Position numbers and translations under genes: made by a program
The notes under the pieces: model-generated
Told to the model about the DNA's origin: nothing
The model's database searches: none
What the model saw: only the letters and a program-made list of their open reading frames with translations
Assembly: GCA_007118695.1 (NCBI GenBank)
Contig: SKRC01000202.1
Coordinates: forward strand, 1 to 55,438
Direction: 5' to 3'
DNA length: 55,438 nt
Source of the DNA: Balneolaceae bacterium
Lineage (GTDB): Bacteria; Bacteroidota; Rhodothermia; Balneolales; Balneolaceae
In this document: one piece after another, positions 44,864 through 52,952 of the stretch
Position numbering within the stretch: the stretch's first letter is position 1
How the letters are laid out: the number at the start of each line of letters is the position of its first letter

Positions 44864-45188
44864 AATCGATATCTAATTTCCAAGTGCAGAGAAACTATTA
44901 CTAAATCTACATTATTCTAAAATCTAACCTGCCCGAGTTCGTTGAAAACCGGTTATCGGCAATAAAGAATCCTGGATCATATTGAAAATTGTCCATCAAA
45001 AGTCTGAATAAGATCATTTAAAAACGGTTTTTCTAATGCATAAACCGAATTCTTCGAACTTTTTTTATAATTTTCACAAATGTATTTGGTTTCAAAACCT
45101 AAAGTTGCATATCTACAAGCCTGCGTTTATTTTCTGTTTCCGCTTTTGCAGGGGGTCCCAATTCAGTGAATCTTAATTCTTATAACTC
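44864..45188. other. Intergenic region between divergent MATE and pseudopilin-like genes
   Basis: AT-rich, 325 bp, presumably carrying two promoters. I see no coding sequence, array or strong hairpin in it. Confidence 0.5.
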
Positions 45189-45665
45189 ATGGATTTAGAA
45201 ACTCGTAATAAAATTATAACAATCGTTCTTGGGGTAGTAATCGTTTTTTTGGGTTATTACCTGTATCGATCAATCGTTGATCCTTACGAGGAAGTGCTTC
45301 AGGAACAATACATGACCGAACGCGTCCAGCACCGGATGACACTTGTACGAGACGCACTGATACAGTATCGGAATGAACAAGGTGAATTTCCTCCTACCGA
45401 TGGCGGGCTGGATACATTGATTCAATTCCTGAAAACCAACCAACGAATGGTTGAACAAGGAGAATCTCTGTTTGAGGAATTGCCTCCATCGCAATATAAT
45501 CCCGACTCCCTGAAGTACTCGCCGAGGCCGCCTCATAATGAGTTTCAATATACACTCAATGACACATTGAGGCCTCAAATTTACCTTCTCGAAGATCCGG
45601 ACTCAGACAATGCCATTGGCGATCTTGAACGCACCACATTGCTAAACGCTCCGAACTGGAACTAA
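45189..45665 (+). CDS. Membrane-anchored protein resembling a type II secretion pseudopilin
   Basis: 158 residues: one N-terminal membrane helix (about 9-28, IITIVLGVVIVFLGYYLYR) and a soluble domain outside. 'MTLVRDALIQYRNEQGEFPP' followed by 'TDGGLDTLIQFL' resembles the GspG layout (helix, 'YRxxxGxYPP', 'GLxxL'). There is no prepilin-peptidase site (G-F-T-L-x-E), so it would stay anchored rather than be processed. It is 5 bp upstream of the DUF3822-like gene, giving an operon with rsmD and coaD. No known function. Confidence 0.75.
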   Translation: MDLETRNKIITIVLGVVIVFLGYYLYRSIVDPYEEVLQEQYMTERVQHRMTLVRDALIQYRNEQGEFPPTDGGLDTLIQFLKTNQRMVEQGESLFEELPPSQYNPDSLKYSPRPPHNEFQYTLNDTLRPQIYLLEDPDSDNAIGDLERTTLLNAPNWN

Positions 45666-45670
45666 CGGAC

Positions 45671-46555
45671 ATGGCTTCTTCGGATGATTGCCTGGGTATT
45701 TGTTTTGTTGATCATCAGCTCTTTTACGCAGTCAATGATTCTTCGCGCCAAAATTTTCTGAGCCATATCGGTTCTATCGATTTTAATTTTGCAGCCAGGG
45801 ATGCAATCGACGAACCTGAAAATGAGGATTTTAATGCTCTGGGCAACTCCCTGTTGCAACTGCAGGAAGCCTATGATTGCGGGACGGTCAGGATGTTGAC
45901 CCCTGCTCTATTTGAGTGTTGGAGTATTCTGCCACGCCTTGTTTACGAAACACCGGATGAAAGAGAAGATCATCTATCCATTTTACTGGATGCAATGCCG
46001 AGAAATGAGGTTGAAGCTACCTGGTTCAATCTCAGCAACCAGGATTTCAAGCTATTGCTGGTGCGAAACCGACAGCTCACCGATGTCTTCAGGTCGCTGT
46101 TAACACCATTCCCAAACATTGATTTGGTAAGTGAATTCGAGCTAGGCATGGAGTGGAACCGGCATACCGGGACCAAAGGCTCCTATCTCACGATAAACTG
46201 CCAGCCGGATCATCTTGCTATATCCTCCTACCTGCTTGGCAAGTTACGTGGTACAACGTACATCCAACACGACTCTGTAAACGACCTGCCTTACCTGTGG
46301 AGTTACTATGGCAAGGAACTCGGATGGTTGAATGGCATTCACGATGAAGTCTATGTTTTTGGCCCCCTGGGTATGGAGGTTATCGAAGTCATGGCCTCGT
46401 TTTTTAGTGAAACCGGATCAATTGTTTTGATGAACAAACTCGACACCATGGGTGTTGAAGCAGATGAAACCACCTACGGCTTTAAGTTGGAGAGTTCGTT
46501 TCCAGCCATCTTGCTGAGCCTGAATACTTCTGTCAATTCGGAATTGGCTCATTAG
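45671..46555 (+). CDS. DUF3822-like protein
   Basis: A 294-residue cytosolic protein. Its place directly before rsmD and coaD is that of DUF3822 in Bacteroidota genomes, and the layout ('GICFVDHQLFYAVND', 'WFNLSNQDFKLLLVRNRQL', 'FELGMEWNRH') fits that weakly conserved family. The paired beta-strand beginnings at 'CLGICFVDHQLFYAV' and 'SYLTINCQPDHLAISSYL' suggest an actin-like duplicated fold, as in PilM, which would match the pseudopilin-like protein beside it. That is an inference. It is 2 bp upstream of rsmD, so it is tightly co-transcribed. Confidence 0.72.
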   Translation: MASSDDCLGICFVDHQLFYAVNDSSRQNFLSHIGSIDFNFAARDAIDEPENEDFNALGNSLLQLQEAYDCGTVRMLTPALFECWSILPRLVYETPDEREDHLSILLDAMPRNEVEATWFNLSNQDFKLLLVRNRQLTDVFRSLLTPFPNIDLVSEFELGMEWNRHTGTKGSYLTINCQPDHLAISSYLLGKLRGTTYIQHDSVNDLPYLWSYYGKELGWLNGIHDEVYVFGPLGMEVIEVMASFFSETGSIVLMNKLDTMGVEADETTYGFKLESSFPAILLSLNTSVNSELAH

Positions 46556-46557
46556 TT

Positions 46558-47112
46558 ATGCGAATTATCACCGGAAAATTAAAAGGGCGAAAAATTCCGG
46601 TACCCGACACCGGTGAGCTCAGGCCTACATCCGACCGTGCCAAAGAGGGGCTTTTTTCTGTTATTGCCGCCAGGCGTTTTTTCGAAGGCTGCCGGGTTCT
46701 GGATCTCTTTGCGGGGAGTGGCAACCTGGGACTGGAGGCTATTTCAAGAGGTGTTGATCATGCAATTTTTGTGGACAGAAATCCGGAACATATCAAGCAT
46801 ATTGAGAAACTCTGCCGGGAGTTTAACGTCGACAAACAAATTACCACTGTCCTTCTGCCTGTGGAAGAGTATCTGAAAGGAAATCCAACTCCATTTGATC
46901 TGATTTTCGCCGACCCCCCGTATGAATACATTTACATGAACAAAATGGTTGAAACAATTCTTGAAAATGGGTGGCTTAATGCTGAGGGGTGGTTTATCCT
47001 GGAACATGACAAAAGAAACGATTTCAGCAGTCATGCACACTGTTTCTATTCCAAAGCCTATGGACGAACTACGGTTAGCATCTTTGAGGTGCAACCGGTA
47101 GATTCCGGCTAA
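46558..47112 (+). CDS. rsmD: 16S rRNA (guanine(966)-N2)-methyltransferase RsmD
   Basis: SAM-dependent methyltransferase acting on G966 of 16S rRNA. The 184-residue Rossmann protein has 'MRIITGKLKGRKI', 'LRPTSDRAKEGLFSVI', the SAM motif 'VLDLFAGSGNLGLEAISRG', and the catalytic 'IFADPPYEY'. It lies between the DUF3822-like gene (2 bp) and coaD (69 bp, containing a hairpin). The rsmD-coaD pairing is common in bacteria. Confidence 0.96.
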   Translation: MRIITGKLKGRKIPVPDTGELRPTSDRAKEGLFSVIAARRFFEGCRVLDLFAGSGNLGLEAISRGVDHAIFVDRNPEHIKHIEKLCREFNVDKQITTVLLPVEEYLKGNPTPFDLIFADPPYEYIYMNKMVETILENGWLNAEGWFILEHDKRNDFSSHAHCFYSKAYGRTTVSIFEVQPVDSG

Positions 47113-47155
47113 CCCGGATATCTCACAGTAAAAATGTCTTGATGAGATAACCGGG
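47113..47155 (+). other. RNA hairpin between rsmD and coaD
   Basis: CCCGG-A-TATCTCA (47113-47125) pairs with TGAGATA-A-CCGGG (47143-47155): 12 pairs with one A/A mismatch and a 17-base loop, starting at the rsmD stop. No T-run follows, so it is not a classic terminator. It may stabilise or process the mRNA or sit in the coaD leader. Confidence 0.7.
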
Positions 47156-47181
47156 CTAATACAGCGATTCAATTTCAGAAC

Positions 47182-47688
47182 ATGAGCAAAACAGCACTAT
47201 TCCCGGGATCTTTCGATCCCATTACCAACGGGCATCTCGATCTGCTGGAAAGAGCCACCAAGCTCTTCGACAAGGTGATTATCACCGTGGCTGTAAACAA
47301 CCGTAAGGATTCCGTTTTTACGGGCTCTGAGAGGGTCCATCTGATCGAAAAGTGCCTGGGTGAAAAATCCTGGAAGAGTCAGATCGAAGTTGAAAAATTT
47401 TCCGGGCTGCTGATCGACTATGCAAAAAAAAGGGATGTCAATGTGCTGTTGCGGGGTGTTCGGCAGATTTCCGATTTTGAATATGAATTCCGGATGGCTC
47501 TGACAAACCGGAGGCTGGCCCCCGATATCGATACGATATTCCTGATGCCCGATGAACAACTCACATTTATATCGGCCTCCATCGTCAAAGAGATTGCATA
47601 CTGGGGAGGGGACCTCTCGTCGTTTGTCCCGCCCATTGTTGCAGATGCCCTGATTGAAAAGTTCAGGCATAAACGCGAGCAGGAATAG
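47182..47688 (+). CDS. coaD: Phosphopantetheine adenylyltransferase
   Basis: Penultimate step of coenzyme A synthesis: 4'-phosphopantetheine plus ATP to dephospho-CoA. The 168 residues match the family length. Nucleotidyltransferase motif 'TALFPGSFDPITNGHLDL' contains the HXGH-equivalent region ('NGHLD'). 'VLLRGVRQISDFEYEFRMALTN' and 'LTFISASIVKEIA' are the expected substrate loops. Confidence 0.97.
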   Translation: MSKTALFPGSFDPITNGHLDLLERATKLFDKVIITVAVNNRKDSVFTGSERVHLIEKCLGEKSWKSQIEVEKFSGLLIDYAKKRDVNVLLRGVRQISDFEYEFRMALTNRRLAPDIDTIFLMPDEQLTFISASIVKEIAYWGGDLSSFVPPIVADALIEKFRHKREQE

Positions 47689-47760
47689 TTTTGTAGCATT
47701 CTGAAACTGATTTTCATATTTTCAACTCTTCCTGAATAACCCTCTTAACCTGTTTGAATT

Positions 47761-48960
47761 ATGATTTCCCAAAGGGCTAAAAACCTTTCGCCATCCGAAA
47801 CCCTTAAAATTTCTGCCAAAGCCAAGGAACTGATCCGGCAGGGGAAATCTGTGATTTCACTCAGTGCAGGCGAGCCCGACTTTAAAACTCCCGGTCACAT
47901 TTGTGCTGCTGCCATTAAAGCCATTGAGGACGGTTTTCACGGATATACCATGAATACAGGAACCCCTGAACTGCGGCAGGCCATCGTTGATAAACTAAAA
48001 CGCGATAACGGCCTTGAATACTCACCAGCCGATATAGTCGTGTCAAATGGCGCCAAACAATCTATCGGCTTTACGTTTCTGGCTACAATTGATCCCGGCG
48101 ATGAAGTGATTATCCCCTCCCCTTACTGGGTATCGTACCCGGAAATGGTAAAACTGGCCGGGGGGACCCCCGTAGTGCTCAAAACCTCGATTAAAAATAA
48201 TTACAAACTTCAGCCGGAAGATCTGGACGCCCTGATGACGAACAATACGAAAGCCCTTGTTTTGTGTTCGCCATCGAACCCGACCGGCGCCATGTACACG
48301 CCGGATGAATTGAAAGAGATCGCAAAAGTATTACGCAATTATCCAGACGTCCTGATCATCTCCGATGAAATCTATGAATACATTGTTTTTGAGGGTGAGC
48401 ATACCGGTATCCTTCAGGCGGCCCCCGATCTGCAAGACCGGACAGTCCTGATAAATGGTTTTTCCAAAGGTTTTGCCATGACCGGCTGGAGGCTCGGTTA
48501 TTTGGCAGGCCCGGCTGAGATTGCCTCGGCTGTGGCAAAAATTCAGAGCCAGGAAACATCGGCCCCTTCATCCATATCACAAAAAGCCGGTGAAGCTGCC
48601 TATAATGGCCCGCTCGATGACGTATTGACGATGCGCAAGGCATTTAAAGAACGCCGAGACTATGTGGTCAATGCCTTGCTCGAAATTCCCGGATTGAACT
48701 GTTTTATGCCATCGGGTGCTTTCTACGTTTTCCCGGATTGCTCTGCCTATCTCGGCAAAAAAACCAAAGACGGCAGTGTGATTCACACCTCAACCGACCT
48801 GTGCATATATCTGTTGGAACAACATGGGGTTGCCGCTGTTCCGGGGGATGCTTTCGGGGAACCTGCCGGTTTTCGCATCAGTTATGCCGTTTCGATGGAT
48901 CAATTGAAAGAGGCAATAAAACGGCTGAAGAAAGGTTTTAACGAATTGGAAGATGAGTAG
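47761..48960 (+). CDS. aspC: Aspartate aminotransferase (class I/II, PLP-dependent)
   Basis: Transfers the amino group between aspartate and 2-oxoglutarate (or prephenate in some members). The 399-residue fold type I enzyme shows 'SLSAGEPDFKTP', 'VSNGAKQSI', 'PSPYWVSYPEM', 'SPSNPTGAMYT', 'ISDEIYEYI', the PLP lysine in 'NGFSKGFAMTGWRLGY', and the C-terminal Arg in 'GFRISYA'. It follows coaD by 72 bp and could be the last gene of that operon. The aspartate it makes would also feed NadB. Confidence 0.94.
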   Translation: MISQRAKNLSPSETLKISAKAKELIRQGKSVISLSAGEPDFKTPGHICAAAIKAIEDGFHGYTMNTGTPELRQAIVDKLKRDNGLEYSPADIVVSNGAKQSIGFTFLATIDPGDEVIIPSPYWVSYPEMVKLAGGTPVVLKTSIKNNYKLQPEDLDALMTNNTKALVLCSPSNPTGAMYTPDELKEIAKVLRNYPDVLIISDEIYEYIVFEGEHTGILQAAPDLQDRTVLINGFSKGFAMTGWRLGYLAGPAEIASAVAKIQSQETSAPSSISQKAGEAAYNGPLDDVLTMRKAFKERRDYVVNALLEIPGLNCFMPSGAFYVFPDCSAYLGKKTKDGSVIHTSTDLCIYLLEQHGVAAVPGDAFGEPAGFRISYAVSMDQLKEAIKRLKKGFNELEDE

Positions 48961-49094
48961 CGGCATCATACCCGGATTGTCGGTCATCCCTCATATTCCT
49001 GAATATTTTTCTTTAATGATATCATCCGAAACAGTTTTAAAATTTTCAACGACTGATACCTGTTAACCCATAACCTACAAAGCAATTAAACTTT

Positions 49095-49373
49095 ATGCCT
49101 ACCTACGAATACTTACGTGAAGATGGAACCAAATTTGAATATCGTCAGGGAATAAATGATGAGCGTCTCAAAACCTGTCCGGAAACCGGACAAAAGGTAA
49201 AACGAATGATTTCGGGCGGCGCCGGTGTTGTATATAAAGGCGAAGGATGGTACGTCACCGACTATAAGAACACCAGCAGTCAGCCGGTAAATGGATCAGC
49301 TGAAAACGCTGAATCAAGTTCAAATTCAGAGAAAAAAGCCGGAAACAGTGAATCTGCCGGTTCCGCCGACTAA
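49095..49373 (+). CDS. FmdB-family zinc-ribbon protein with lost zinc ligands
   Basis: A 92-residue protein that aligns to FmdB-type regulatory zinc ribbons: 'MPTYEYLREDGTKFEYRQG', 'LKTCPETGQKVKRMISGGAG', 'GWYVTDYK'. In the family two CXXC pairs bind zinc. Here the first pair is replaced (RED-G in place of C-x-x-C) and the second is reduced to a single Cys28 (CPET in place of CPEC). The zinc site should be gone although the rest is conserved. A Ser/Asn/Glu-rich tail follows. The downstream regulator starts 3 bp after the stop. Confidence 0.85.
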   Translation: MPTYEYLREDGTKFEYRQGINDERLKTCPETGQKVKRMISGGAGVVYKGEGWYVTDYKNTSSQPVNGSAENAESSSNSEKKAGNSESAGSAD

Positions 49374-49376
49374 ATA

Positions 49377-49985
49377 ATGCCAGATCTTCACCCGGATCCA
49401 TATCGTGATGCAATCGATGAATTTGTCCTCCTGTGGGGGGAGATGGCAACGTCATGGGGCATCAATAAAACCATGGCTCAAATCCACGCGCTGCTTTATG
49501 CCGAAACCCGTCCGCTCGATACCGATTCCATTATGGAAAAACTCGATATCAGCCGTGGCAATGCCAATATGAACCTGCGCAATCTGCTGCAGTGGAAGCT
49601 TATCCATAAGGTTCATTTCAAAGGGCAAAGAAAAGATTACTATACCGCAGAGAAGGACGTGTGGAACATTGTTGCCACTCTGATAGGGGAGAGACAGCAA
49701 CGGGAAATTGCACCTATACTCGACCATCTGAAAGAGCTCTACAACAGGTTCGACGAGGAGAACCTTGAGACGGAAGAAGCACAGGAATTCAAGGAGCGGA
49801 TCAAAAATTTTATCGAATTTCTTGAAATGTTCGAACGCTTTACGGCTGCGCTTCTGCCCTACATCAACAAGAAAAACCTGAAGTTTCTCAAACAGCTTGT
49901 AAAAATGGCCGAAGCTCATAAAGCAATGACCGGCAAAGACCAGGACCGGGAATCGCCTCAAATTGAATCGGAAACCGATGGATAA
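49377..49985 (+). CDS. GbsR/MarR-type transcriptional regulator
   Basis: A 202-residue winged-helix regulator of the GbsR family. The DNA-binding domain covers about residues 10-90 ('INKTMAQIHALLYAETRPL', 'MEKLDISRGNANMNLRNLL', wing 'KVHFKGQRKDYYT'). A long C-terminal helical dimer region follows. GbsR relatives control choline/betaine genes in Bacillus, but none is nearby, so the target is open. It sits 3 bp after the FmdB-like gene and overlaps yraN by 8 bp. Confidence 0.92.
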   Translation: MPDLHPDPYRDAIDEFVLLWGEMATSWGINKTMAQIHALLYAETRPLDTDSIMEKLDISRGNANMNLRNLLQWKLIHKVHFKGQRKDYYTAEKDVWNIVATLIGERQQREIAPILDHLKELYNRFDEENLETEEAQEFKERIKNFIEFLEMFERFTAALLPYINKKNLKFLKQLVKMAEAHKAMTGKDQDRESPQIESETDG

Positions 49986-50340
49986 ATCTGCCAGGGACAA
50001 GGGATTTGAAGCTGAAAAAATCGCAGCTGCCTATCTGGAATCCAAAGGATGGATCGTATTGGATCAAAACTATTTTTTCCAGCGAGCTGAAGTTGATATC
50101 GTCGCCTACGATCAAACCTGTATCGTCTTTGTGGAAGTTAAAGCCAGGTCCGACACTTACTTTGGCCATCCCGAAGAATTTATCGATGACAGCAAGCAGA
50201 GAAATGTCCATAAAGCGGCCGAGGCCTGGATGTATGAGCGAAAGATGGAGGGTTCTCCAGCGCGTTTTGATGTAATTGCTATCGTCCAGAAAGATAATGA
50301 AGCCCCCGACATCAAACATTTTGAAGATGCATTCCGCTAA
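49978..50340 (+). CDS. yraN: YraN/UPF0102 endonuclease-like protein
   Basis: A 120-residue restriction-endonuclease-fold protein of the UPF0102 family. The ATG at 49978 (MDKSARDKGFEAEKIAA) is chosen over an upstream TTG because family members start just before 'GFEAEKIAAAYLE'. Nuclease-type motif: 'AEVDIVAYDQTCIVFVEVKAR' (D-x15-E-x-K, quoted in part). The family is suspected to act in DNA uptake or Holliday-junction processing, but without a firm role. It overlaps the GbsR-like gene by 8 bp. Confidence 0.92.
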   Translation: MDKSARDKGFEAEKIAAAYLESKGWIVLDQNYFFQRAEVDIVAYDQTCIVFVEVKARSDTYFGHPEEFIDDSKQRNVHKAAEAWMYERKMEGSPARFDVIAIVQKDNEAPDIKHFEDAFR

Positions 50341-50411
50341 TGGGTTCCGGGTTGACGCGTTGAATTCCGGGTTTGGTTTTTACATTCCATTTTCAATTAT
50401 GACCCTTGATA

Positions 50412-51158
50412 ATGAACAAACAGCACTTATCGCTGATCGATTATATTCGAAGCATCCTTTCCATCGCTGTTTTTTTTCTGCTGCTGCTATTTATATATAC
50501 ACCACTCGTATTATTTTTACTGATTATATCCGGAGGAAAACTAACCAACTTCACCATGGAGAAGCTGGTGCCGCCACTCGGATATATTACGATGTGGATA
50601 GCAGGAATTCGATTTACGGTACAAAAACATACCGATGAAATACCGCAACCTGCCCTCTTTATCGCCAATCACAGCTCCACTGTTGATGTACTTACAATTT
50701 TAGCCACCGGCCTTCCCAGGATTCGATTTGTTGCCAAATGGGAATTTCAATACAACCCGATATTTTTTCTGCTTGGCAGGATTACCGGACAGGTCTTTAT
50801 CAAAAGACAGGATGCAGACAGAGCCGTGGAAATTCTTCGGAAAGCCCAGCGACGCATCAAAAATCAAAAACTCTCCCTGCTGATGGCTCCTGAAGGCTCA
50901 CGCAAACACCCCGGCGTTATCGGCCCCTTTAAGAAAGGCCCGTTCCGTATGGCCATGGACCTGGGCTATCCGATTGTGCCGATTTATTATGAAGGGAACC
51001 GGGAGTTGAGCAGAGGTGGTTTCTTGTTCACGCGCTCCGGCACCTGTACGGCTCACATTCATCCTCCCATCGATACATCCGGGTGGGATTTGGAAAACCT
51101 GGAAGAGCATATCGAAGATGTACGTGCAATGTATTTAGAATGGGCGAATGAATATTGA
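50412..51158 (+). CDS. plsC: 1-acyl-sn-glycerol-3-phosphate acyltransferase
   Basis: Acylates lysophosphatidate to phosphatidate in membrane phospholipid synthesis. The 248-residue protein starts at the ATG at 50412 (MNKQHLSLIDY). Two hydrophobic helices (about 12-37 and 45-60) are followed by the catalytic HX4D motif 'ANHSSTVDV', 'KWEFQYNPIFF', 'FIKRQD' and 'APEGSRKHPG'. It lies 71 bp after yraN and ahead of glpK-glpD, grouping glycerolipid functions. The last residues 'NEY-stop' are read from a heptamer array. Confidence 0.94.
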   Translation: MNKQHLSLIDYIRSILSIAVFFLLLLFIYTPLVLFLLIISGGKLTNFTMEKLVPPLGYITMWIAGIRFTVQKHTDEIPQPALFIANHSSTVDVLTILATGLPRIRFVAKWEFQYNPIFFLLGRITGQVFIKRQDADRAVEILRKAQRRIKNQKLSLLMAPEGSRKHPGVIGPFKKGPFRMAMDLGYPIVPIYYEGNRELSRGGFLFTRSGTCTAHIHPPIDTSGWDLENLEEHIEDVRAMYLEWANEY

Positions 51159-51235
51159 AGAATGAATATCGAACAGGGGAATGTCGAACAAGGAATGTTG
51201 AATGAAGAAGGTTTGAACGGTTGAATGGTGGATGT
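51144..51235. repeat. Heptamer array (TGAATAT / CGAACAG / GGAATGT type)
   Basis: The units GAATGAATATTGAAGAATGA, CGAACAGGGGAATG and TCGAACAAGGAATGTTGAAT follow on at 7-bp steps, starting inside the plsC stop region. The same unit type is found after mutB (18357). Confidence 0.8.
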
Positions 51236-51264
51236 GGGTTTTGTGTTTTGATGCGGCCCGATTA

Positions 51265-51293
51265 TTACCATTCCGATAAAATTTGTATATAAT
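51265..51293 (+). promoter_or_regulatory. Candidate sigma-70-like promoter of glpK-glpD
   Basis: TTACCA (51265-51270), 17-bp spacer, TATAAT (51288-51293). This would leave a leader of about 150 bases that includes the GGTATCAGG-type repeats at 51315-51390. Confidence 0.4.
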
Positions 51294-51314
51294 AAGCAGC
51301 AACTAACCGTGAAC

Positions 51315-51390
51315 GTTCAGGGTATCAGGTTTCTTGATTTCTGGGTATCAGGGTTTCGTGGTATCAAAGTACCAGGGTATCCGGGTAAAT
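51315..51390. repeat. Degenerate GGTATCAGG-type repeats in the glpK leader
   Basis: GGGTATCAGG, GGGTATCAGGG, GGTATCAAAG, CCAGGGTATCC and related pieces recur at short intervals (mostly 7-14 bp) ahead of glpK. Confidence 0.55.
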
Positions 51391-51450
51391 GGCTTATGAC
51401 ATGTTTACCGGCGGTTGAAAAAATTTTACATCCAGGAATAGAAAATTATT

Positions 51451-52941
51451 ATGGCATATATACTTTCTCTTGATCAAGGCACAACCAGCTCCCGCGCAAT
51501 TTTATTTAATCATGAAGGAAAAATTGTTTCTGTGGCACAGAAGGAATTTAAACAGATTTTCCCAAAAGCCGGGTGGGTAGAACATGATCCCGGGGAGATC
51601 TGGTCATCGCAGGTCAGTGTCGCTGCCGAAGCTGTCTCGAAAGCCAGTATCACGGCTGCCGGGGTTGCCGCAATCGGAATTACCAATCAGCGTGAGACCA
51701 CCATCGTCTGGAACCGGAAAACCGGCAAACCGGTCTACAACGCCATTGTCTGGCAGGACCGGCGGACTGCTGAAATCTGTAAGAAACTTAAAGAGGATGG
51801 CCATACCGGTAATTTCAGAAAAAAAACCGGGCTGGTGCTCGACCCCTATTTTTCCGGGACCAAGGTTAAGTGGATTCTGGATAATGTTGATGGGGCCAGA
51901 AAACTTGCTGAAAACGGGGATTTACTGTTTGGCACCGTCGACAGCTGGCTGGTCTGGAAGCTTACCGAGGGAGAAGTTCACATCACCGATGTCACCAATG
52001 CAAGCCGCACCCTCCTCTACAATATCAATGAATTGAAATGGGATGACGAACTTCTTGAAATCCTGGACATTCCCAAATCCATGATGCCGGAGGTAAAATC
52101 CAGCAGTGAAGTTTATGGACACTCCGGCCCGGAAATGTTCGCCCGAAAGATTCCTATTTCCGGAATAGCGGGCGATCAGCAGGCGGCCTTGTTCGGACAG
52201 GTTTGCAGTAATCCGGGTATGGCCAAAAATACCTACGGCACGGGATGTTTCATGCTCATGCAGACCGGTGAAACACCGATTGAATCGAAAAACAATCTGC
52301 TGACAACCATCGCCTGGCAGCTTAACGGGAAAACCTATTACGCACTTGAAGGGAGTATTTTTATTGGAGGCGCTGTCGTGCAGTGGCTCAGGGATGGACT
52401 GGGCCTTATCAATAAATCGGAAGAGATTGAACAACTGGCCGGAAAGGTCAAAGATACCGATGGCGTATACATGGTACCCGCTTTTTCAGGACTTGGAGCC
52501 CCTCACTGGGATCCATTTGCACGCGGACTTATCATAGGAATCACAAGAGGGACTGAATCGGCACACATTGCCAGGGCTGCCCTGGATTCCATAGCCTATC
52601 AGAGTACGGATCTTTTGCGAGCCATGGAATCGGATTCGGGCATCAGCCTCAAGGAATTGCGAGTGGATGGCGGGGCTTCGGTAAACAACCTTTTGATGCA
52701 GTTCCAGGCCGACCTGCTCGGGGTACCGGTCATTCGTCCAACCATCACTGAAACCACTGCCCTGGGGGCTGCTTATCTGGCCGGACTCGCCATTGATTTC
52801 TGGGATGATATTTCAACGATATCAGACAAATGGGAAGTTGATAAGCGCTTTGAACCGGGCATGAAAACGGAAAAGAAAAAAGAACTGCTGGGTGGCTGGA
52901 ACAAGGCTGTCGAAAGAGCCAAAAACTGGTCTGATGATTAA
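51451..52941 (+). CDS. glpK: Glycerol kinase
   Basis: Phosphorylates glycerol to sn-glycerol 3-phosphate. The 496-residue FGGY-family kinase has '[15 protein letters not shown]', '[11 protein letters not shown]', '[11 protein letters not shown]', '[12 protein letters not shown]', '[14 protein letters not shown]', '[13 protein letters not shown]' and '[13 protein letters not shown]'. The hydrophobic C-terminal signature '[19 protein letters not shown]' (in part) is also present. Length and motifs match E. coli GlpK. It is 11 bp upstream of glpD. No glpF channel is seen. Confidence 0.98.
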   Translation: MAYILSLDQGTTSSRAILFNHEGKIVSVAQKEFKQIFPKAGWVEHDPGEIWSSQVSVAAEAVSKASITAAGVAAIGITNQRETTIVWNRKTGKPVYNAIVWQDRRTAEICKKLKEDGHTGNFRKKTGLVLDPYFSGTKVKWILDNVDGARKLAENGDLLFGTVDSWLVWKLTEGEVHITDVTNASRTLLYNINELKWDDELLEILDIPKSMMPEVKSSSEVYGHSGPEMFARKIPISGIAGDQQAALFGQVCSNPGMAKNTYGTGCFMLMQTGETPIESKNNLLTTIAWQLNGKTYYALEGSIFIGGAVVQWLRDGLGLINKSEEIEQLAGKVKDTDGVYMVPAFSGLGAPHWDPFARGLIIGITRGTESAHIARAALDSIAYQSTDLLRAMESDSGISLKELRVDGGASVNNLLMQFQADLLGVPVIRPTITETTALGAAYLAGLAIDFWDDISTISDKWEVDKRFEPGMKTEKKKELLGGWNKAVERAKNWSDD

Positions 52942-52952
52942 TCTGGGACAAA

